A stretch of DNA of 10,083 nucleotides. Origin: Deltaproteobacteria bacterium. Its GTDB lineage: Bacteria > Desulfobacterota > Desulfarculia > Adiutricales > Adiutricaceae. A model generated the notes under the pieces. That model was not told the origin of the DNA. It did not search any database and worked only from the letters and a program-made list of their open reading frames with translations. Positions within the stretch are counted from its first letter, which is position 1, and every line of letters starts with the position of its first letter. The stretch spans positions 1 to 10,083 of the forward strand of contig JAIRNQ010000233.1 in the NCBI GenBank assembly GCA_031257955.1. The letters run 5' to 3'. Below are positions 5,813 to 10,083 of the stretch, in pieces. A program made the translations under genes and the position numbers.

Positions 5813-7991
5813 ACTTAGGGATGGCCTGGAAAGCTTCGCTGACGATACGCCACTGCCCATCCCGGTTGCCCAAGACAAGGGTCTTGGTTCCGAGATCTTC
5901 GTGTCTATCGCTCTTGTAACGTTGCAGGAAGGTGACCGTGGCCGTATCGCCGGAAAGGTTCAAATTTATGTCGTTGGCTTGAACCGTGATGGAGCCGGCT
6001 TCCTTAAATCTGCGGCTACGGTATTTTTTAAACGAATTAAAATGTAGGTTTAAGTCTTTGAACAAAAAATCAGACGCATAGCAGGCGAAATAGGTCTCTT
6101 CGTCCTTGCCCGACCAAGCCTTTAGCCAATTCATCAAAAGGGCCATGGCCGCCTGTTGGGTTAAGCCCGTGGGCTCGGCGGGGGGTGGGTCGGCCGACGT
6201 CACTTCCGTGGGTTCGGGCTCGGCTTCGACCGCGGTTTCGGTCACGGCGGGTCTATCCGGTTCGCTTATAGAAACGGCCGCCGGTTTATCGCCCGCGGGC
6301 TCAACGCTGGCCGGGGCGGTCGGCTCGGCCGCCGGCTCGGCTTGGGCCACCAGGACGGCTGGTTCTTGGGCCTCGGGACCATTTGACGCCGGCGCGGTAG
6401 CGGCCGCGCTAGTGGTAGCCGGCTCGGGGGTGGCCGGCTCGGGGGTGGCCGGGGCCTGGCCGGTCGGGATCTCCATGGTGGTGGAACTGGCCGGGATGGG
6501 TCTGCCCCCAACCCTGGCGTTGGCGTCGGCGCTAGCCCTGGTCACGGTCACGCCCGTGTCCCTGGTAACCGCCATGGGCTCATCCTGCGATAGGCTGGCC
6601 AAAATCATGACTTCGGAGGACTGGTTGTCGTTCCGGTTGCTCCTCTGCTCCAAAGCCGCCCTGGCCGCTTCGTCGGCCGCGGCCTGGGCTTGGGACTGGG
6701 AGGAGGCGGGCCGGTTTTCGGCGATCAGGGTCGGTCCGGCGGGCAGGATGGAACCGGCCGAGGCGGCGGCCACCGGTTCGGACAACTGGGCCACGGCCAA
6801 AGGCGGGGTGGTTAGGGCCTTGTTTTTCTGGGCGGCCGTAAGCCACTTGGCCGGCGGGGTCCCCGGTAGGGGCCCGTATTCTTCGGCCACGATTTTCCAA
6901 TTGCCGATTTCGCCTTTAAGGTAGAGCCTTTTGTAACCAAGGGATCTAAAGCGGTTGTCCCCATTGTAATCCTGGGTGAAGGAGGCGATGATCGTGTCTC
7001 GGTGGCGATAGATACGCAGATCGCTGATGTCGATCTGAATAGACTTGTAGTTGGCCACCACCCGGGTCTTGCGATCCATCCAGGCCTTACGCGACATTTC
7101 GTCGGAATTGTAAAACTCCGTGTCGTAGTATTCCGAGTAGGCCGGGATGTTCTTTGACGACCAAGCGTCCCGCCAGCCGTAAACGAAGGCCTCAAGATCC
7201 TCGGCTTCCTTTTTTAGCTCATCCTTGGGGACGAAGTTAACCTGCTCATAGACCAATATGGGCGTGTCCCTGAGGCGGATTTCGTTTTCCAGGGCGGCGA
7301 TGTCGTGATTTTGTATCTCGATGCAACCCTCGGAGTCGTAATCGGTCAAGGGTTTGTTGATGCCGTGGGCCCAAATGCCATCCCCGCCGCGGCCGATCTT
7401 GCGGTCGTAAAAATTGGGATAGTCCATGGGATAGGCCAAAATGCCATATATGTCCGGCAGTTCCTGGGGAAGCAACTTTTGGTTAAAGATATAGTAGCCC
7501 TCCGGGGTTTTTTTGTCCCCGCGGATGAGCTTGTCGCCTTGGATCATGCCGGTGGAGCAAGGGAGGATTCGGTCAAGCCAAACGTTGCCTTGGCCGTCGT
7601 GGCGATAAATGAAAAGCAATTGCTCGGCTTTGTTTACGACTAAAATGAGTCCCTGACTTTCGCCCGGGACCAGGATGGCGTCCGGCAAGAGGTTGTCGGT
7701 CTCCTGGCCTTTGGCCCCAAAGGGCAAGCCAACCAGGGCGACGGACAAGACCAAGGACAGGGCCAGGACCCGAAAGACGGACGGGGCCAAGGCCAGGGCC
7801 CGGGGCAAAGTTGTCTGACCTTTCGCGGTCTGGCCAAGGTTTGGCTGGCCAAGTCTAGGTCGGTCAAGGTTTGGCTGGCAAAAATTGGCCCGGAGGCCAG
7901 GCGTTTGGCCTCTGGCCAGCGGCAGGCTGGCCGTCCGGTTATCGGCCGCCAGGATTTTGGCGACGGCGTCGTTTTTTTGGCTGAGACTCAA
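5811..7991 (-). CDS. L,D-transpeptidase-fold enzyme with two NTF2-like domains (Csd6/Pgp2-like)
   Basis: This 726-residue envelope protein acts on peptidoglycan stem peptides. Order: a polar N-terminal extension (1-70), a hydrophobic signal or anchor (about 73-92), a YkuD catalytic domain (about 114-249), an NTF2-like domain (about 266-376), an Ala/Pro/Glu-rich linker (about 380-610) and a second NTF2-like domain (about 612-725). The active site is IWAHG (H209-G210) with SEGCIEI (nucleophile C223). Helicobacter Csd6 has the same catalytic-plus-NTF2 layout with one NTF2 domain and acts as an LD-carboxypeptidase, trimming tetrapeptides to tripeptides. Whether this enzyme cleaves or cross-links cannot be read from sequence. 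The TTG start at 7991 overlaps the lipoprotein stop as TTGA and has AAGGGG 7 nt upstream. A later TTG at residue 62 would give a more ordinary signal peptide. The linker contains tandem PATPE repeats. Confidence 0.88.
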   Translation of the reverse strand: MSLSQKNDAVAKILAADNRTASLPLARGQTPGLRANFCQPNLDRPRLGQPNLGQTAKGQTTLPRALALAPSVFRVLALSLVLSVALVGLPFGAKGQETDNLLPDAILVPGESQGLILVVNKAEQLLFIYRHDGQGNVWLDRILPCSTGMIQGDKLIRGDKKTPEGYYIFNQKLLPQELPDIYGILAYPMDYPNFYDRKIGRGGDGIWAHGINKPLTDYDSEGCIEIQNHDIAALENEIRLRDTPILVYEQVNFVPKDELKKEAEDLEAFVYGWRDAWSSKNIPAYSEYYDTEFYNSDEMSRKAWMDRKTRVVANYKSIQIDISDLRIYRHRDTIIASFTQDYNGDNRFRSLGYKRLYLKGEIGNWKIVAEEYGPLPGTPPAKWLTAAQKNKALTTPPLAVAQLSEPVAAASAGSILPAGPTLIAENRPASSQSQAQAAADEAARAALEQRSNRNDNQSSEVMILASLSQDEPMAVTRDTGVTVTRASADANARVGGRPIPASSTTMEIPTGQAPATPEPATPEPATTSAAATAPASNGPEAQEPAVLVAQAEPAAEPTAPASVEPAGDKPAAVSISEPDRPAVTETAVEAEPEPTEVTSADPPPAEPTGLTQQAAMALLMNWLKAWSGKDEETYFACYASDFLFKDLNLHFNSFKKYRSRRFKEAGSITVQANDINLNLSGDTATVTFLQRYKSDRHEDLGTKTLVLGNRDGQWRIVSEAFQAIPK
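6418..6452 (-). repeat. 15-bp tandem repeat inside the transpeptidase linker
   Basis: Two adjacent identical 15-bp units (6418-6432 and 6433-6447) plus a partial third encode a repeated Pro-Ala-Thr-Pro-Glu in the linker between the NTF2-like domains. The unit length is a multiple of three, so copy-number change would alter linker length without a frameshift. Confidence 0.8.
7835..7879 (-). repeat. 30-bp period repeat in the N-terminal extension of the transpeptidase gene
   Basis: A 15-bp word occurs at 7835-7849 and again at 7865-7879, exactly 30 bp apart and in frame. It produces the two peptides QPNLDRPRLG and QPNLGQTAKG (residues 39-58) ahead of the hydrophobic signal segment. The surrounding 100 bp is rich in TGGCC/GGCCA words. 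Confidence 0.75.
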
Positions 7992-8599
7992 GGCTTGGCC
8001 CCTTGAACGAGACTGATCTCCCGGCTGCCGTAGGGGCAGTCAAGAACCAGTATAGGATTTTGATCCCATAGACCGGCGTAAGAAACGGCTACGACCTTTT
8101 CCCAGGGATTAAAAATTGGGAAATAATCAGACAGAAAACTGCCCTTTAAAAGTTCCTTATCATTAGGTTCAGATTTAAGACCGCCGTTGGTCCTAATAGA
8201 TAACCTAAAACGATTGTTTTTGAGCAGATCCTCTTCGGTGACGTCCCGGGTGTAGATACCCACCAAAGCCACGATTCGGCCCTTGGAAAGCCAGCCGTTT
8301 AGCTTTTCCGTAAACCGGGGGTCGGTTCCCCAGCGGTTTCTGGCCTCGGCCAGGACCCGATCGTTTAAGGGCAAGACGCTAACCATTAGGGGCAACACGC
8401 CCCCCTCGTCGGTCAGCTCGTATATCTTGTCGGCGGACGTAGCCTCCCGGATCAGATCAATCCATTGCCTTTGCCTGGCTTCCATGGCCCGGCGTCCCGG
8501 TTCCAAAGGCCCCGAGGCGCAGCCGGCCCAGATGGCCATGAAACACAGAGTGATTATGGCAGTTAGGATCGGGCCATTTTTTCGTTTCGGGAAACCCAT
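7988..8599 (-). CDS. Small predicted lipoprotein, first gene of the envelope operon
   Basis: I do not recognise the family of this 203-residue protein. The N-terminus MGFPKRKNG is basic, a hydrophobic core follows (10-24), and the lipobox is IWAGC with lipidated Cys at 27. Trp at -3 is atypical. Ala-Ser after the Cys shows no inner-membrane retention Asp, so outer-membrane targeting is likely if it is processed. The mature part is mixed alpha/beta, with segments such as GRIVALVGIYTRD and ends in a Cys-Pro-Tyr-Gly stretch; no catalytic motif stands out. The frame stays open upstream to 8695, but I place the start at the ATG at 8599: it gives a compact lipoprotein signal, has AAAGG 8 nt upstream, and lies just downstream of a candidate promoter (8639-8667) that would fall within the longer version. 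ATG at 8629 is the alternative. The stop overlaps the next gene's TTG start. Confidence 0.75.
   Translation of the reverse strand: MGFPKRKNGPILTAIITLCFMAIWAGCASGPLEPGRRAMEARQRQWIDLIREATSADKIYELTDEGGVLPLMVSVLPLNDRVLAEARNRWGTDPRFTEKLNGWLSKGRIVALVGIYTRDVTEEDLLKNNRFRLSIRTNGGLKSEPNDKELLKGSFLSDYFPIFNPWEKVVAVSYAGLWDQNPILVLDCPYGSREISLVQGAKP
7999..8004 (-). promoter_or_regulatory. Ribosome binding site supporting a TTG start
   Basis: AAGGGG stands 7 nt before the TTG at 7991 and lies within the last codons of the lipoprotein gene. It is the main reason for accepting the long N-terminal extension of the transpeptidase-like protein. Confidence 0.6.
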
Positions 8600-8607
8600 C
8601 GCGCCAG

Positions 8608-8612
8608 CCTTT
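8608..8612 (-). promoter_or_regulatory. Ribosome binding site for the lipoprotein gene
   Basis: AAAGG lies 8 nt before the ATG at 8599. The alternative ATG at 8629 has no purine-rich sequence at proper spacing, so this site favours the shorter protein. Confidence 0.5.
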
Positions 8613-8638
8613 GCGGAAGAGGGTGACATAAGTATCAT

Positions 8639-8667
8639 ATTGTACAAATTAAAGAGCTTGTATACAA
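8639..8667 (-). promoter_or_regulatory. Candidate sigma-70 promoter of the four-gene envelope operon
   Basis: On the minus strand TTGTAT (8662-8667) and TACAAT (8639-8644) are separated by exactly 17 nt. The -10 matches the consensus at five of six bases and the -35 at about three of six. Transcription would start near 8632, giving a leader of about 33 nt with a ribosome binding site before the ATG at 8599. The surrounding A/T-rich stretch contrasts with the G/C-rich genes. Confidence 0.5.
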
Positions 8668-8802
8668 GGGCCAGCCAACAGTGCCCACAACACAAGAATT
8701 ATTCGGAATCTACACTGGATAATTCCCTTGAATAAAGGCTTATCTCCGTAATCCGTCAAGAAGCTCCAAACCTGCCGGTCCTTTTTTCCCCAGACCCGTC
8801 CC

Positions 8803-9137
8803 GAATCATTTCGGGCCGCGGTTTATCTCCCAACCCGAGGAGGCCAAAAACTTGCCCGCTTTGGCCGAACCATTTCGGGCCGCGGTATATCTCCCCGCCC
8901 GAGGTGGCCAAAAACTTGGCCGCTTTGGCCGAACCATTTCGGGCCGCGGTATATCTCCCCGCCCAAGGTGGCCAAAAACTTGGCCGCTTTGGCCGAACCA
9001 TTTCGGGCCGCGGCATATCTCCCCGCCCGAGGAGGCCAAAAACTTGGCCGCTTTGGCCGAATCATTTCGGGCCGCGGCTTATCTCCCCTCCCGAGGAGGC
9101 CAAAAACTTGGCCGCTTTGGCCGAATCATTTCGGGCC
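8803..9137. repeat. 64-bp tandem array, five full copies plus a 15-nt partial
   Basis: Units start at 8803, 8867, 8931, 8995 and 9059, with a partial at 9123; the period is exactly 64 bp with no insertions or deletions. Each unit starts GAA(C/T)CATTTCGGGCC and ends CTTTGGCC. Copies 2 and 3 are almost identical while the edge copies differ most, as expected when an array evolves by unequal exchange. Each unit holds two inverted repeats: GGCCGAA/TTCGGGCC around CCAT or TCAT, and GGCCAA/TTGGCC around AAAC. There are no unique spacers, so it is not a CRISPR array. Because 64 is not a multiple of three and the unit lacks stop codons in every frame, all six frames stay open through the array; I regard those open frames as an artefact. 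The array ends about 135 bp upstream of the operon promoter. Confidence 0.95.
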
Positions 9138-9154
9138 AAAAATGGATAGCTACC

Positions 9155-9274
9155 GCTAGAAGCCAAAGCTTGTCTAATGTATTTTTAGCTAAAGACCTAC
9201 GCTAGTCCCGGTATCATAGCCTAAAAACCTAAGTCAGTCAAGATAATTTTGCTTAAAAGCCTGCGTTTGTCCAG
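9155..9274. repeat. Degenerate repeat of about 32 bp, four copies
   Basis: Four related stretches start at 9155, 9188, 9219 and 9251 (spacing 33, 31 and 32). They share the loose pattern GC(T/C)(T/A)AAA-GCCT-CG-T-GTC. They follow the 64-bp array directly, and their spacing is half its period, so they may be decayed half-units, but the sequence similarity to the array is weak. Confidence 0.45.
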
Positions 9275-9500
9275 CACCGTTTCAACAAGCGGACTAGGTT
9301 CTATGCCCCAGCTTCCATATTATCGCCGGGTTGAAGCCGCTTCGCCGCCGCCAAGGTGCCACCGCCGGGTTGCCGGCTCCAGTTTGACCCCATCAGGCGG
9401 TCGAACCGGAGTCGGGAGGGGCGCAATTTCCTGGGCGGTCAGGCAAAAAATATGAGTTAATGGTACCTGAATAATTAGATACATTTTTTTTGTTTAATTT
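9275..9500. other. Non-coding stretch without a recognised feature
   Basis: It is G/C-rich with CCG and CGCC words up to about 9450, then strongly A/T-rich to 9510. Short open frames exist on both strands, but none has a ribosome binding site, a recognisable motif or a sensible start. I see no tRNA or transposase remnant here. Confidence 0.5.
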
Positions 9501-9503
9501 AAA

Positions 9504-9533
9504 TTGTTTATTAGGTGAAAGAGTACTTAGTAT
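9504..9533 (+). promoter_or_regulatory. Weak candidate promoter on the plus strand
   Basis: TTGTTT (9504-9509) and TAGTAT (9528-9533) are 18 nt apart in an A/T-rich patch, facing right. A transcript from here would cross short hairpins (CGCC/GGCG near 9553-9568 and GTCC/GGAC near 9587-9600) and then the hairpin cluster at 9652-9746. There is no coding gene to its right within the window, so a non-coding transcript is the only product I could suggest. Confidence 0.25.
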
Positions 9534-9643
9534 AGGGTGAAATAGGGACTCGCCGAGCGGGAGGCGAAAGGCTACCCGAAACAAGGTCCGGCCCTGGGAC
9601 AAAAAATGGCCTAACTTGTTGAAATATTGAGTTATTTTTAGGG

Positions 9644-9688
9644 AATAAAAAGCCCCTACGGGAAAAGGAGGGAAAAACCCGTAGGGGC
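9644..9688 (-). terminator. Intrinsic terminator for leftward transcription
   Basis: An 11-bp perfect stem, GCCCCTACGGG (9652-9662) with CCCGTAGGGGC (9678-9688), encloses a 15-nt loop. Read on the minus strand, the stem is followed at once by TTTTTATT (9651 down to 9644), the layout of a rho-independent terminator. On the plus strand no T-tract follows. The leftward transcript it would end has no long coding gene in the window between it and the right edge. Confidence 0.75.
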
Positions 9689-9703
9689 CGGTAATTAATA
9701 GCG

Positions 9704-9746
9704 ACCGGGGGGCACGCCCCGGTAAGAGAGATTACCGCGCTCTCTT
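9704..9746 (-). other. Two further hairpins upstream of the terminator; possible small RNA or leader
   Basis: ACCGGGG (9704-9710) pairs with CCCCGGT (9717-9723), and AAGAGAG (9724-9730) pairs with CTCTCTT (9740-9746); the two hairpins are directly adjacent. On the minus strand they come before the terminator at 9644-9688. A tiny frame beginning with the ATG at 9758 reads MKGIKRAR and stops at 9734-9732 inside the first hairpin. Ordered as short frame, two hairpins and a terminator, this looks like an attenuator or a small structured RNA. No regulated gene follows closely, and the tiny frame has no clear ribosome binding site. Confidence 0.45.
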
Positions 9747-9814
9747 GATACCTTTCATTTAACAAGGTCGCCGGAAAAAAGGCAAGTCTTATTTTTGAAC
9801 AAATAATTATCGAA

Positions 9815-9959
9815 AGTTAGTGGGGTTTGGTTGGAAGCGAGTGGCCAGGGCGCCGACCAAAGGGGGTTATGGGGCAAGGCTAATGGCTATAGTTAGTGGG
9901 GTTTGGTTGGAAGCGAGTGGCCAGGGCGCCGACCAAAGGGGGTTATGGGGCAAGGCTAA
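9815..9959. repeat. Two identical 69-bp direct repeats, 76 bp apart
   Basis: Positions 9815-9883 and 9891-9959 are identical over 69 bp, separated by 7 bp. Each copy contains an inverted repeat, TTTGGTTGG with CCGACCAAA (9826-9834 and 9853-9861 in copy 1), allowing one G-T pair. The perfect identity in non-coding DNA indicates a recent duplication or ongoing homogenisation. A GGGG-GTTATGGGG word resembles GGGGCGTTTATGGGG in the repeats at the left edge, so the two families may be distantly related. Confidence 0.92.
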
Positions 9960-9973
9960 AGGGCTGAGGGTTG

Positions 9974-10006
9974 CCCCAGGGCCACGGCCGAGGGCCGTGG
10001 CTGGGG
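9974..10006. other. Long imperfect hairpin
   Basis: CCACGGCC (9982-9989) and GGCCGTGG (9993-10000) form a perfect 8-bp stem with a GAG loop. It is extended by CCCCAG (9974-9979) with CTGGGG (10001-10006) across a two-base GG bulge, about 14 bp in all. No T-tract follows on either strand, so it is not a classical terminator. It may be a terminator stem for a gene beyond the right edge, or a repeat-associated palindrome. Confidence 0.6.
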
Positions 10007-10083
10007 TCGTTGGATGGGATAGCGGCAGAATTCGTGGTAGTGTTCGTGTGGGTGTGGTTGCGGGTCATAAATGGGATGTCACC

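Noticed and set aside
6106..6924. 272-codon plus-strand open frame opposite the transpeptidase linker
   Set aside because: It is the antisense shadow of an Ala/Pro/Glu-rich coding region, giving Gly/Ala/Ser repeats, and lacks a ribosome binding site.
8803..9137. CRISPR array
   Set aside because: The whole 64-bp unit is conserved, with no unique spacers and no cas genes nearby.
8756..9205. Several overlapping open frames of 63-117 codons on both strands across the 64-bp array
   Set aside because: They result from a stop-free unit whose length is not a multiple of three. The peptides are low-complexity rotations of the same 64 bases, and no frame is favoured.
9390..9430. tRNA T-arm-like GGTTCGACC on the minus strand
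   Set aside because: The five-base stem around the loop does not pair, and there is no acceptor or anticodon arm.
9249..9455. 68-codon plus-strand open frame, and alternative frames over the same G/C-rich patch as a transposase remnant
   Set aside because: No recognisable motif in any frame, no ribosome binding site and no terminal inverted repeats.
9530..9605. FMN-type or cobalamin riboswitch, because of GGGTGAAAT and GGTCCGG
   Set aside because: Only short words match. The other conserved segments and the multi-helix junction are absent, and no biosynthesis gene follows.
9511..9765. 84-codon minus-strand open frame
   Set aside because: It runs straight through three hairpins and a terminator, has no ribosome binding site, and its composition does not look like protein.

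Overview
The window is about 58-60% G+C by eye. It holds six clear protein genes, all on the minus strand (193-8599), followed by about 1.4 kb of non-coding, repeat-rich DNA up to the right edge. The pairing of an M99-type DL-carboxypeptidase with an L,D-transpeptidase-fold enzyme carrying NTF2-like domains, the use of mtaB, and the frequent TTG and GTG starts preceded by good Shine-Dalgarno (SD) sequences suggest a Gram-negative bacterium. A deltaproteobacterium (Desulfobacterota) is my best guess. The G+C content is too high for Helicobacter or Campylobacter, where the two carboxypeptidases are best known. The assignment is inference; no rRNA or other decisive marker is present.

Transcription of the genes runs right to left. 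The first unit (8599 down to 2812) is a tightly packed four-gene operon with a candidate sigma-70 promoter at 8639-8667. It encodes, in order, a small lipoprotein, a Csd6/Pgp2-like L,D-transpeptidase-fold enzyme with two NTF2-like domains, an unrecognised single-pass membrane protein, and a Csd4/Pgp1-like M99 carboxypeptidase whose predicted zinc site is Gln-x-x-Glu plus His. Adjacent genes overlap or lie within 9 nt of each other. In Helicobacter and Campylobacter the Csd6 type trims tetrapeptide stems to tripeptides and the Csd4 type trims tripeptides to dipeptides, which together set helical cell shape. Here both steps appear to be encoded together, with two likely accessory envelope proteins.

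After a 154-nt gap comes a second unit (2657 down to 193): mtaB, the tRNA t6A37 methylthiotransferase, and a radical SAM/SPASM protein of unknown substrate, coupled through a GTGA overlap.

The flanks are repeats. On the left (1-180) are G-rich repeats spaced about 60 nt apart, cut by the window edge. On the right are an exact-period 64-bp tandem array (8803-9137), a degenerate array of about 32 bp (9155-9274), a featureless stretch (9275-9500), a three-hairpin cluster ending in a minus-strand intrinsic terminator (9644-9746), two identical 69-bp repeats 76 bp apart (9815-9959) and a long hairpin (9974-10006). I see no transposase, CRISPR array, tRNA or rRNA.
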